Assembly (NCBI GenBank): GCA_023418995.1 | Contig: JAEZYP010000012.1 | Span: 1-45,482 of the forward strand | Length of the DNA: 45,482 nucleotides | Direction: 5' to 3' | From: Bacillota bacterium | GTDB lineage: Bacteria > Bacillota > Clostridia > Oscillospirales > Acutalibacteraceae | Shown here: piece after piece, positions 1-7,768 of the stretch | Layout of the letters: every line of letters begins with the position of its first letter | How positions within the stretch are numbered: the stretch's first letter is position 1 | The notes under the pieces: generated by a model | What the model saw: the letters and a program-made list of their open reading frames with translations, nothing else | Databases searched by the model: none | What the model was told of the DNA's origin: nothing | Position numbers and translations under genes: made by a program

Positions 1-16
1 TGGGGATACTGGGGGT

Positions 17-160
17 GCAGGGGGATTTTATGGAACCCTCCCGTTGGGAGTTAAAAATCCCCCTGCGAGTCCTTTGCATCCTTTCGGACGATACCGAAAG
101 GATGGGCCTGCCCGGCCTGAGGGCAAAAAGGCTTCGTTCGACAGCAGGCTTGCCCGCACG
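17..160. repeat. Array of three inverted repeats upstream of mreC
   Basis: No gene is seen in positions 1-207. The stretch is dominated by inverted repeats. A 50-nt hairpin spans 17-66, with GCAGGGGGATTTT-type outer arms and an inner CTCCC/GGGAG stem. A perfect 11-bp stem, CATCCTTTCGG/CCGAAAGGATG, spans 77-104 with a 6-nt loop. A 6-bp GGGCAA/TTGCCC pair joins 121-126 to 150-155. None is followed by a U-tract, so they do not look like simple terminators. They could be mRNA-processing structures or a REP/MITE-like insertion. The arms are read directly; the role is unknown. Confidence 0.6.
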
Positions 161-207
161 TTTGCGGCATCCTTTCCCCGACTGCATATGAAAGGCGGTG
201 TTCTGCG

Positions 208-1095
208 CTGAAAGACTATTTTCATTCCAACAGCTTCAAGCTTTTAATCGCGGCGGTCTTTATCCTGTTCGGTCTGCTGCTCTATACGGCAGGAACGGGT
301 AATTCCGCTGTTTCCGGTCTGCTCGGGTTTCTCTCTGCGCCAATGCAGAAGATCAGCTCGGTTGTAACCAATAACGCAACCGTTGTCGCGCAGTCTGTGA
401 CCCGTTCCAACGACGAGCTGGCTGCGGAGAACGACGCGCTGAAAAAGCAGGTGGATGAGCTGAACCAAAAGCTGGTCAATTACTACACCTATCAGCAGGA
501 AAATGCCCAGCTGCGCAAATTTTTGGAGCTAAAAAACGAAAATCCTGATTTTAAGCCGGTTTCGGCTGCCGTCATCGGGCGCGACCCCAATGACCTTTAC
601 TATAACTTTCAAATCGACAAGGGTTCGCTTTCCGGCATTTCGATCAACGACCCGGTTATAACGGATGGCGGCGTGGTCGGCTGGATCTCCAGCGTAAGCG
701 GCGGCTACAGCCGGGTGACCACCATCCTTTCGCCGGACACCAAAATCAGCGCCATCGATAAGGTAAACCGCGACTCCGGCGTAGTAAGCAGCAATATTCA
801 GCTCGCCGACCGCGGCGTGGTAAAGCTCGGCTACCTTGCGGCCAACACGACCGTAAAGCCGGGAGATATGATCGTCACCAACGGCCTGGGAGGACTATAC
901 CCGCGCAACCTGCCGATCGGCACAGTGACCAAGGTGGGAAACGAGCCCTACGATGTTTCCCTGTTCGCGGAAATTCAACCGTTTGTGGATGTGAAATCGG
1001 TGCGCGACGTTATGGTCATCACCTCCTTCCTTGGGCAGGGTCAGGTTCTTGCGGACTCCTCCTCTTCGTCCGCATCCTCCGGCGGGGCTAAGTGA
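208..1095 (+). CDS. mreC: Rod shape-determining protein MreC
   Basis: MreC is a bitopic membrane protein that links the MreB/RodA/PBP2 elongation machinery to the periplasmic face of the membrane. The reading frame shows a short basic N-terminus (KDYFHSNSFK), one membrane span (about residues 11-30), a coiled coil with ENDALKKQVDELNQKL, and the beta-rich MreC domain. It ends in a Ser/Ala-rich tail. The frame has no ATG, GTG or TTG between the stop at 118-120 and the ATG at 343, and that ATG would delete the membrane anchor. The CTG at 208 gives a normal 295-residue protein beginning like other MreC proteins and lies 7 nt after GGTG, so I place the start there. mreD follows after 1 nt. Identity is firm; the start is inferred. 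Confidence 0.85.
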   Translation: MKDYFHSNSFKLLIAAVFILFGLLLYTAGTGNSAVSGLLGFLSAPMQKISSVVTNNATVVAQSVTRSNDELAAENDALKKQVDELNQKLVNYYTYQQENAQLRKFLELKNENPDFKPVSAAVIGRDPNDLYYNFQIDKGSLSGISINDPVITDGGVVGWISSVSGGYSRVTTILSPDTKISAIDKVNRDSGVVSSNIQLADRGVVKLGYLAANTTVKPGDMIVTNGLGGLYPRNLPIGTVTKVGNEPYDVSLFAEIQPFVDVKSVRDVMVITSFLGQGQVLADSSSSSASSGGAK

Positions 1096-1096
1096 T

Positions 1097-1609
1097 ATGG
1101 AACGCTTTAAATGGATTCGGTATTTTGCCTATACAATTGAATTTTTGGTCATCTTTATGGTTCAGGAAACCCCCGGGCTGATTCCCGCCGTTTTCGGTGC
1201 AAGACCGGTGCTTTTGATTCCCGCAGCCATTTCTGTTGCGTTGTTCGAGAATGAAAGGGCATCTCTTCTCTTCGGTCTGTTCGCAGGACTTCTGATTGAT
1301 TTCGGAATGGGAGAAACGCTTGGGTTCCACGCGCTGCTGCTCATGGTCATCTGCTATTACCTGGCGCTGACCGCGGCAAACCTGATCAAAACCAATTTTC
1401 TTACCTCCATGATTACCGTCACGGTAACGGCGGCTGTCGTCTTTGTATTGCAGTGGGTTTTCTTTTACCTGCTTTCCACTTATGAGGATGCGCTTTATGT
1501 GCTTACGGTGCATTATTTGCCGCGCCTCTGCTTTACCATCCTGATCATGCCGATTACCTACTACTTCAATCGGGCGCTTGCCACCCAGATTCGCGCAAAG
1601 CAGGAGTAA
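1097..1609 (+). CDS. mreD: Rod shape-determining protein MreD
   Basis: MreD is a small polytopic membrane partner of MreC in lateral wall elongation. The 170-residue product is almost wholly hydrophobic, with about five predicted spans. It contains the family-like stretch FGLFAGLLIDFGMGETLGFHA, in which acidic and glycine residues sit between helices. The ATG at 1097 lies one base after the mreC stop, so translation is probably coupled. The frame stays open further upstream to 1031, but that part overlaps mreC and adds non-MreD sequence, so I reject it. Recognition rests on topology, length and position. Confidence 0.88.
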   Translation: MERFKWIRYFAYTIEFLVIFMVQETPGLIPAVFGARPVLLIPAAISVALFENERASLLFGLFAGLLIDFGMGETLGFHALLLMVICYYLALTAANLIKTNFLTSMITVTVTAAVVFVLQWVFFYLLSTYEDALYVLTVHYLPRLCFTILIMPITYYFNRALATQIRAKQE

Positions 1610-1629
1610 CCCCCTGGATGTATTTTCCT

Positions 1630-1658
1630 TTGACAGAAAAATTGCATCCTGATATGCT
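1630..1658 (+). promoter_or_regulatory. SigA-like promoter upstream of the PBP2 gene
   Basis: TTGACA at 1630-1635, a 17-base spacer and TATGCT at 1653-1658. The -35 is perfect and the -10 matches 4 of 6. It lies in the 117-base gap between mreD and the PBP gene, so the PBP gene may have its own start site as well as read-through from mreCD. Confidence 0.45.
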
Positions 1659-1726
1659 GTAATTTAAATGTAAAATTGCTTTTATTCAAATGAACCCTGT
1701 TATTTATGGATAAGGAGATTCAGACT

Positions 1727-3865
1727 GTGGACAAGCTAAAGGAAAACGGACGCTACCTCTTCTGCGGGTTCCTAATTCTCGCCGTTATGGCGGTTTACGG
1801 CCTGCGTCTTGCCGATTGGCAGCTGATAAACGGCGCCTCGTTTCTGGTAACCGCCGACAAATCCAGGTCGGATAAGGTGACCATGACCGCCGCGCGCGGT
1901 GAAATTCTCGATGTGAGCGGAAACGGCCTCGCGGTAAACAAAACCGGATATGCGATCGTTTTTGAAAGAGCCTATATGACAAAGGGAACGGAGAACAAAA
2001 CGGTTTCGCAGCTAATTGCCCTGCTGAACCAACGGGGGGAAAAATGGGTGGACGTCCTCCCGATTACACGCGGAAAAACCGGGAAATATGAATTTATTCC
2101 CGGTTCTGAAAAGGAAGCCGCGGCGCTCAAATCCAAAGATTTTCTCAACATGAATTCCTACGCCACGGCGGACGATTGCATGACCGAGCTGATTAAAAAA
2201 TACAATATCAAGGGCTTTACGGACGCTGAGACAAGGAATATTGTTTCCGTCCGCTATAATATGACGAAATCCGGGTTCGGCATTTCAAGCCCGTATACCT
2301 TTGCCGCGGACATTAGCAAGGATACGGTTGCCATTATCAGCGAGAACGCTCAAAAGCTACCTGGCACGACTGCCACAGTCACCACCGTGCGCGAATATCC
2401 AAGCGGCAGCCTCATGCCCCATATTGTCGGAACCATGGGCGCGATTTCGAAGGAAGAATACGACAAGTTAAAGGATAAGGGCTACGCGTTCAACGACCGC
2501 CTGGGAAAAAGCGGAATCGAACAGGCTTTTGAAAGCACTCTGCGCGGAACCGCGGGCGAAAAAACGGTGGAAACCACCGCCAAGGGGGCTCTTGCCTTTG
2601 AGAAAATCACCGTTCCGCCGGAATCCGGCAAATCCGTTTACCTTACCATCGACAGCAGCATCCAAAAGGTACTGAACGCATCGCTGGCCCAGAATGTTCA
2701 GGCGACCCAGGCCAACGGGCGTGCACTGAGCGCCCAGAACTACAAGGGAGCCTCCTCCGGACACGGCGAGGACTGCGTGGCGGGCGGCGCGGTTGTGCTG
2801 CGGGTCAAGGATTTTTCCGTTCTTGCGGCATCCACCTATCCGAGCTACGATTTAGCAGAATATCTAAACGATACAAATTATTACTCCACTTTAATTCAGG
2901 ACAAAACCAAGCCGCTGATCAACCGTGCGTTTAACGGCGCGTTTACCCCCGGCTCCTCGTTCAAGCCGCTGGTTGCCTGCGCGGCGCTTCAGGAAAACTC
3001 AATTTTTAATAATACCATAATCACCTGCAACCATACCTACCTGCGTTTCGCGCCGTCCTATACGCCTACCTGCATGGGAACACACGGTCCCATTACCCTG
3101 GCCACCGCGCTGCAGAAATCCTGTAACGTCTTTTTCTTTGAAACCGGCTGGCGCACCGGAATCGATAATATCGACCTGTATGCGAAGCGCTTCGGTCTTG
3201 GTCAGAAGAGCGGCATTGAGCTCAGTGAGACCTCCGGTCTGCTCGCGGGACCGGCGGAACGCGCCGCCTCCGGCGGAACCTGGCAGGGCGGCGACACCAT
3301 CCAGGCGGCAATCGGTCAGAGCGACAACCTGTTTTCGCCGCTGCAGCTCGCCTCCTATGTTGCGACCATCGCAAACAACGGCGTACGCTTAAAGACCCAT
3401 TTGGTCAGCAAAGTAACGGATTATACCCGCGGCACAACCATTTCTACAACGCAGCCGGTCATTGCGGATAACGTCGGGGTATCGCAGCAGAACCTCGATT
3501 ATGTTAAAAAAGGCATGCGAGAGGTCGTGCAGCCCGGCGGTACGGCTGCCGCAACCTTCGGCGGCTACGGAATCGCCGTCGCCGGCAAGACCGGTACCGC
3601 GCAGGTTCCGCCCGGCTCCGACAACGAAATCTTTATCGGCTTTGCACCCTATGACAAGCCGGAAATCGCGGTTGCTGTGGTTCTGGAGCACGGCGCTACG
3701 GGCAAGTACTGCAATCAGGTCGCCAAAGACGTAATGGACGCGTATTTCTACGGCAAAACGGTAGATGCCAACGGCAACCTTGTGATGCCGAACACCTCCT
3801 CCGCTGCTTCAGGCTCTTCCTCCGCCTCGTCTAACGGGGCAAGCTCTGCCGTTTCTTCACGCTGA
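1727..3865 (+). CDS. Penicillin-binding protein 2 (class B transpeptidase, MrdA type)
   Basis: This is a monofunctional D,D-transpeptidase of cell elongation, anchored by one N-terminal membrane span (about residues 10-30). The pedestal/dimerisation domain follows with AARGEILD, then the transpeptidase domain. All three catalytic motifs are visible: SSFK with Ser410 nucleophile and Lys413, SCN at 465-467, and KTG at 621-623. The C-terminus is a Ser/Ala-rich tail of about 25 residues, like that of MreC here. I chose the GTG at 1727 because AAGGAG precedes it by 9 nt; an in-frame ATG at 1706 has no ribosome binding site. The position after mreCD argues for the elongasome PBP2 role rather than the divisome or SpoVD paralogues. 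Confidence 0.88.
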   Translation: MDKLKENGRYLFCGFLILAVMAVYGLRLADWQLINGASFLVTADKSRSDKVTMTAARGEILDVSGNGLAVNKTGYAIVFERAYMTKGTENKTVSQLIALLNQRGEKWVDVLPITRGKTGKYEFIPGSEKEAAALKSKDFLNMNSYATADDCMTELIKKYNIKGFTDAETRNIVSVRYNMTKSGFGISSPYTFAADISKDTVAIISENAQKLPGTTATVTTVREYPSGSLMPHIVGTMGAISKEEYDKLKDKGYAFNDRLGKSGIEQAFESTLRGTAGEKTVETTAKGALAFEKITVPPESGKSVYLTIDSSIQKVLNASLAQNVQATQANGRALSAQNYKGASSGHGEDCVAGGAVVLRVKDFSVLAASTYPSYDLAEYLNDTNYYSTLIQDKTKPLINRAFNGAFTPGSSFKPLVACAALQENSIFNNTIITCNHTYLRFAPSYTPTCMGTHGPITLATALQKSCNVFFFETGWRTGIDNIDLYAKRFGLGQKSGIELSETSGLLAGPAERAASGGTWQGGDTIQAAIGQSDNLFSPLQLASYVATIANNGVRLKTHLVSKVTDYTRGTTISTTQPVIADNVGVSQQNLDYVKKGMREVVQPGGTAAATFGGYGIAVAGKTGTAQVPPGSDNEIFIGFAPYDKPEIAVAVVLEHGATGKYCNQVAKDVMDAYFYGKTVDANGNLVMPNTSSAASGSSSASSNGASSAVSSR

Positions 3866-3971
3866 CCCTTCAATATGCATTAAAACGTTTTTTTGTTTTT
3901 TAGTATATTGCACATATTTTATTACGAAAAAGTGAACTTTTTTATTCTGTGAAATTTAACAAGAAACGCAT

Positions 3972-4000
3972 TTGACTACCAGAATTTGTTGTGGTATTAT
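3972..4000 (+). promoter_or_regulatory. SigA-like promoter of minD
   Basis: TTGACT (3972-3977), 17 bases, TATTAT (3995-4000); each hexamer matches 5 of 6. The expected start site near 4007 gives a very short leader, and GAGG at 4007-4010 serves the ATG at 4019. It separates minD-mgsA from the mre/PBP transcription unit. Confidence 0.65.
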
Positions 4001-4018
4001 GATAATGAGGTTTTGTAA

Positions 4019-4765
4019 ATGGGATCGATAACACTAATAACATCGGGAAAAGGCGGCGTTGGAAAGTCTACCGTTACCACGGGTCTGGGGATTGCTTTGG
4101 CAAACCGCGGCAGAAGGGTTCTTCTGATCGACACAGACGCGGGGCTTGGTTGCCTTGACCATATGCTCGGCGTTTCCGAACATCAGGTGTTTGACCTTGC
4201 GGATGTTGTTTCCGGAAGAACAGAACCCGCCAAAGCGGTTTACAGCTGCCCCTTGATACAAAATTTATTCTTACTGCCGGCCCCGAAAAGCCAGGATGAC
4301 GTTGTCAGCCCGGAAATCATGAAGGAGCTGGTCTCGGTATTGGCAAGGTATTACGACCACGTGCTGATCGACAGTCCCGCCGGTGTGGGCAGTGGATTTG
4401 TCAGCGCGGTAGCCCCCGCGCAGCGGGCACTGGTCGTTTCTACGCCCGACCCCGTCTGCCTGCGGAATTCGAACCGCACACGCGTCCTGCTCGAGGAAGC
4501 TGGGGTAACGCAGCAGCGCCTTGTCGTGAACCGCTTCAGCGGACATAATTTTCGCTTACAGGGATTTTACCCCGACCTGGATTCTGTAATTGATACGGCA
4601 GGAATCCGGCTGATCGCCGTAATTCCGGAAGACCCCGTTTTAGCGGCCAGTGCCGCAAATTCCGCCCGGGCTCCGCAGAAATCAGCGGGCGCGATGGCGC
4701 TCAGCAGGCTTGCTGCCCGGCTTGAGGGCGAACAGGTGCCTTTGGCATCCGTACAGAAATTTTGA
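4019..4765 (+). CDS. minD: MinD-like P-loop ATPase (septum-site family)
   Basis: A deviant-Walker ParA/MinD-family ATPase of 248 residues. The N-terminus carries the deviant Walker A SGKGGVGKST, then LLIDTDAGLG (switch I region) and VLIDSPAGVG (Walker B/switch II). Classical MinD recruits MinC to the membrane and cycles with MinE or DivIVA/MinJ. Neither minC nor minE is nearby. The C-terminus (EGEQVPLASVQKF) is not obviously the amphipathic lysine-rich membrane helix of typical MinD, so membrane cycling is uncertain. GAGG lies 8 nt before the ATG. It clusters with mreCD and mgsA. A division or polarity ATPase is likely; strict MinD function is inferred. Confidence 0.75.
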   Translation: MGSITLITSGKGGVGKSTVTTGLGIALANRGRRVLLIDTDAGLGCLDHMLGVSEHQVFDLADVVSGRTEPAKAVYSCPLIQNLFLLPAPKSQDDVVSPEIMKELVSVLARYYDHVLIDSPAGVGSGFVSAVAPAQRALVVSTPDPVCLRNSNRTRVLLEEAGVTQQRLVVNRFSGHNFRLQGFYPDLDSVIDTAGIRLIAVIPEDPVLAASAANSARAPQKSAGAMALSRLAARLEGEQVPLASVQKF

Positions 4766-4799
4766 CTTTTATATTCCTGATTAATAGGAGGAATTTTTT

Positions 4800-5204
4800 A
4801 TGAATATTGCTTTAATTGCCCATGACGCGAAAAAAGAGCTGATGGTTCAGTTCTGCATCGCTTACTGCGGGGTGCTGAGCCGCCACAACCTTTGCGGAAC
4901 CGGCACAACCGGTAAGATGGTTTCTGAAGCGACCGGGCTTAACATCTTTCGTTTTTTGGCCGGCTCTCAGGGCGGCGACCAGCAGATTGCCGCGCGGATT
5001 GCCTGCAACGAGGTGGACTTGCTCCTCTTTTTCCGCGACCCGCTTACCGCAAAGCCGCACGAGCCGAACGATATGAACCTGCTTCGCCTTTGCGACATGC
5101 ACAATATCCCGGTGGCGACCAACATCGCGACCGCCGAGGTTTTAATCCACGGTCTGGAGCGCGGTGACCTCGACTGGCGCAATATCCTGAACCCGAAAGC
5201 ATAA
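4800..5204 (+). CDS. mgsA: Methylglyoxal synthase
   Basis: Converts dihydroxyacetone phosphate to methylglyoxal and phosphate, a bypass of lower glycolysis used under phosphate limitation or sugar-phosphate stress. The 134-residue cytosolic protein has the full family pattern: IALIAHDAKK near the N-terminus, GTTGKM phosphate-binding loop, GSQGGDQQI with the catalytic Asp region, and LLLFFRDPLTA. Length is normal. TAGGAGGAA precedes the ATG by 6-7 nt. It is 34 bases after minD and probably co-transcribed. A small hairpin (ACACGG/CCGTGT, 5204-5219) overlaps its 3' end just before the T-box leader. Confidence 0.95.
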   Translation: MNIALIAHDAKKELMVQFCIAYCGVLSRHNLCGTGTTGKMVSEATGLNIFRFLAGSQGGDQQIAARIACNEVDLLLFFRDPLTAKPHEPNDMNLLRLCDMHNIPVATNIATAEVLIHGLERGDLDWRNILNPKA

Positions 5205-5229
5205 ACACGGCTGCGCCGTGTAAAGCTGA

Positions 5230-5455
5230 TAAAAGATACCCATCCGGCAATGAACGGAAAGAGTACTCATTCGCCCCGCCACAGGGAGGACGCGCCCAGA
5301 CTGAAAGCGCGCCTGCATCCGGGTTTTTGAGGAAGACATCCGGGAGCCGGGCGCACCCCGCGCAATCGGGGCTTTTGAGGAGAGCTGCGGCTCTTGAAAA
5401 AGGGTGGTACCGCGAGGAATTTCCCTCGTCCCTTTACCGGGGCGGGGGCTTTTTG
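5230..5455 (+). promoter_or_regulatory. T-box leader controlling hisS-aspS, probably tRNA-Asp sensing
   Basis: The T-box sequence AGGGTGGTACCGCG lies at 5401-5414. A terminator follows, with CCCTCGTCCC (5423-5432) pairing with GGGGCGGGGG (5439-5448) and a T-run to 5455. In Stem I, AGTA (5262-5265) is followed by CTCA, which pairs with TGAG (5328-5331). The opposite strand of that loop reads GAA-GAC, so the specifier is probably GAC (Asp) at 5335-5337. The T-box UGGU would pair with a discriminator A, or wobble with G; tRNA-Asp fits and tRNA-His (C73) does not. Uncharged tRNA would stabilise the antiterminator and allow read-through into hisS. T-box identity is firm; the specifier is inferred. 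Confidence 0.92.
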
Positions 5456-5483
5456 TTTAATTTCAGAGGATAGGAGAATTCAT

Positions 5484-6776
5484 ATGGATTTGATTAAGGC
5501 ACAGAAGGGGACACAGGACCTGCTGCCGGCGCAAACGGAAAAATGGCAGGTTGTCGAAGAAGTGATGCGCGGCGAGGCGAAAATTCACGGCTTCGGGGAA
5601 ACCCGCACCCCTGTTTTCGAGGATACCCGGCTGTTCCAGCGTTCCGTCGGTGAAACAACCGACGTGGTACAGAAGGAAATGTATACGTTCAACGATAAGG
5701 GCGGACGTTCCGTAACCCTGCGGCCGGAGGGCACCGCGGGGCTGGTGCGCGCCATGCTGGAGCACGGGGTATACAACGACGGGCTTCCGGTAAAATGGTT
5801 CTATTTCACTTCCTGCTACCGTTATGAAAATACACAGGCAGGTCGCCTGCGCGAATTCCACCAGTTCGGGGTCGAGATGTTCGGCGCGCCTTCCCCGGTT
5901 GCGGACGCGGAGGTGATCGGTTTGGCAAAGAGTGTATTTGACCGCCTCGGCATTCAAAACCTTTCGCTCGAAATTAATTCCATCGGCTGCCCGGACTGCC
6001 GCGCAAAATATTACGAGGCGCTGAAGACCTACTTCGGTCAATATCGGGCGGAGCTTTGCGAAACCTGCCTTGGCCGCCTTGACCGCAACCCGATGCGAAT
6101 TCTTGACTGCAAGAGCCCGGTTTGCTCCAAAATCGCGGAGGGTGCTCCGCGTATGCTGGATTACCTCTGCGACGACTGCAAAAAACACTTTGAGGATGTT
6201 AAGAGCTATTTGACCGCCGCTGGAACCGCGTTCACCGTAAATCCATCCATCGTGCGCGGTCTGGATTACTATACCCGCACCGTGTTCGAGTTCGTCTCCA
6301 ACGACCTCGGCGCGCAGAGCACCGTTTGCGGCGGCGGGCGTTACGACGGTCTGGTGGAGGAAATGGGCGGGCAGCACACGCCGTCTCTCGGCTTCGCCAT
6401 GGGCATTGAACGCCTGATGATGATTATGGAGGCGCAGAAAATCGAAATGCCCGAGCCGGAAACCTGTGATATCTATATCGCGGCACTGGGAGAGGCGGCG
6501 AAGCTGGAAGCATTCAAGCTGGCGCACCGCCTGCGGGAATACTCCATCAGCGCGATCTGCGACGTGAACGACCGCGGGCTGAAGGCACAGATGAAGTATG
6601 CCGATAAGATCGGCGCAAAATACACGATTGTTCTGGGTGACAACGAGCTGGAGACTCATAAGGCAGACATCAAGAATATGAAGACCGGCGAAAAATCGAA
6701 GCTCGATTTCAGCAAGGATTTTGTAGAGCAGTTTATCATTTTACAGACAAAGAACGCGGATGACCTTCCGTTCTAA
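5484..6776 (+). CDS. hisS: Histidyl-tRNA synthetase
   Basis: Class II aminoacyl-tRNA synthetase charging tRNA-His. It begins KAQKGTQDLLPAQ, typical of HisRS. RPEGTAGLVRAML and the motif-2 region FYFTSCYRYENTQAGR are present, as are the histidine-specific LVRGLDYYTRTVFEF and motif 3 (LGFAMGIERLMM). A C-terminal anticodon-binding domain (about residues 325-425) follows. At 430 residues it is the usual bacterial size. The ATG at 5484 has TAGGAG 7 nt upstream; a longer frame from a TTG at 5394 runs through the T-box terminator and is rejected. First gene after the T-box. Confidence 0.97.
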   Translation: MDLIKAQKGTQDLLPAQTEKWQVVEEVMRGEAKIHGFGETRTPVFEDTRLFQRSVGETTDVVQKEMYTFNDKGGRSVTLRPEGTAGLVRAMLEHGVYNDGLPVKWFYFTSCYRYENTQAGRLREFHQFGVEMFGAPSPVADAEVIGLAKSVFDRLGIQNLSLEINSIGCPDCRAKYYEALKTYFGQYRAELCETCLGRLDRNPMRILDCKSPVCSKIAEGAPRMLDYLCDDCKKHFEDVKSYLTAAGTAFTVNPSIVRGLDYYTRTVFEFVSNDLGAQSTVCGGGRYDGLVEEMGGQHTPSLGFAMGIERLMMIMEAQKIEMPEPETCDIYIAALGEAAKLEAFKLAHRLREYSISAICDVNDRGLKAQMKYADKIGAKYTIVLGDNELETHKADIKNMKTGEKSKLDFSKDFVEQFIILQTKNADDLPF

Positions 6777-6806
6777 ATTTCTTTTAAAATAAAAGGGGTT
6801 AGCAAT

Positions 6807-7721
6807 ATGGATTCTTCAATTTTGACCTCCTTCCGCCTAACGGTGGCGGAACGGAATCTCGGCGTATACGGAATCAAGGTGGAGACCGCCAACGGTCAGA
6901 GCGTGAGCCACCGCTGGCGCGCAAACGATTCCGTGCACCTGTGGTCTGGCTCCAAAGCGTTTACTTCGCTTGCGGTCGGGATGTGCATGGATGACGGAAA
7001 GCTTGGACTGAATGACCTTGTGCTGGATTTCTTTCCCGAGTACCGGAATATTGCCGCGCCGGGGAGTGAAAAAATCACCGTACGGAACCTTTTGCACATG
7101 ACCTCAGGCAAGCTGGAATTTGAGTACGGCGTCAGCGATGAGGTACTTCGTTCCACCGACTGGGCGGAGCTGTTTTTCCGCATTCCGGTATCACAGGAGC
7201 CAGGTACCTATTTCTTCTATTCCAACGCCTGCACCTACCTGCTCGGGCGTATCGTGGAAAAGCTCAGCGGTCAGACTGTGCGTGATTTTTTGATTCCCCG
7301 CCTGTTTACACCGCTGGAAATCTGGAATCCGCAGTGGCACACCTGCCCGGGCGGACACTCTCTTGCCGCGATCGGACTTTACCTGACCACCGATGAATTT
7401 TCGCGGCTGGGACTTACGCTTTTAAACCACGGGGTATATCAAGGAAAGCGGGTCATCAGCGAAAGCTATCTCGAGAAAGCGGTAAACGATGTATTTGACA
7501 ATCGGCGGCCCAATTGCGACGACCCGGAAAGCTCCTCCGGCTACTGCTACCAACTGTGGCGCTGCTCCTACCCCGGCGCGTACCGTGCGGACGGCTATTA
7601 CGGGCAGTTCAGCATCGTTATCCCGGATAAAAACGCGGTCGTCACTGTTAACTCCCATGAGGAAAAGGCTGCCAACGACATTGTTCGGGCAGTTTTTCAG
7701 GATATCGTGCCTCAGCTTTAA
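6807..7721 (+). CDS. Serine hydrolase, class C beta-lactamase-related family
   Basis: A 304-residue protein of the beta-lactamase/esterase/PBP4* superfamily. The active-site SxxK is SGSK (Ser47, Lys50) in LWSGSKAFTS, and the Tyr motif is YSN at 138-140. A glycine-containing strand near residue 190 (LAAIGLYLT) replaces the usual third motif. No signal peptide or membrane span is visible, so it should be cytosolic, which argues against a secreted beta-lactamase and for an esterase or peptidase. It lies between hisS and aspS (30 and 47 bases away) on the same strand and is probably in the T-box-controlled transcript. Substrate unknown. Confidence 0.8.
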   Translation: MDSSILTSFRLTVAERNLGVYGIKVETANGQSVSHRWRANDSVHLWSGSKAFTSLAVGMCMDDGKLGLNDLVLDFFPEYRNIAAPGSEKITVRNLLHMTSGKLEFEYGVSDEVLRSTDWAELFFRIPVSQEPGTYFFYSNACTYLLGRIVEKLSGQTVRDFLIPRLFTPLEIWNPQWHTCPGGHSLAAIGLYLTTDEFSRLGLTLLNHGVYQGKRVISESYLEKAVNDVFDNRRPNCDDPESSSGYCYQLWRCSYPGAYRADGYYGQFSIVIPDKNAVVTVNSHEEKAANDIVRAVFQDIVPQL

Positions 7722-7768
7722 AGAATAATATCTAAAATGATAAAGAGTAAACTTTTGGAGGCTAATTT

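Noticed and set aside
1031..1096. Longer N-terminus for MreD
   Set aside because: The extension overlaps the 3' end of mreC and is translated Ser/Ala tail sequence in another frame. The ATG at 1097 gives a normal MreD.
5295..5320. His codon as T-box specifier
   Set aside because: CAC and CAT triplets occur in the leader but not in the loop opposite AGTA, and the T-box UGGU does not suit the C73 discriminator of tRNA-His.
5463..6659. 398-codon open frame on the minus strand opposite hisS
   Set aside because: It is fully antisense to a confidently identified gene, has no ribosome binding site or recognisable domain, and is explained by the G+C-biased codon pattern of hisS.
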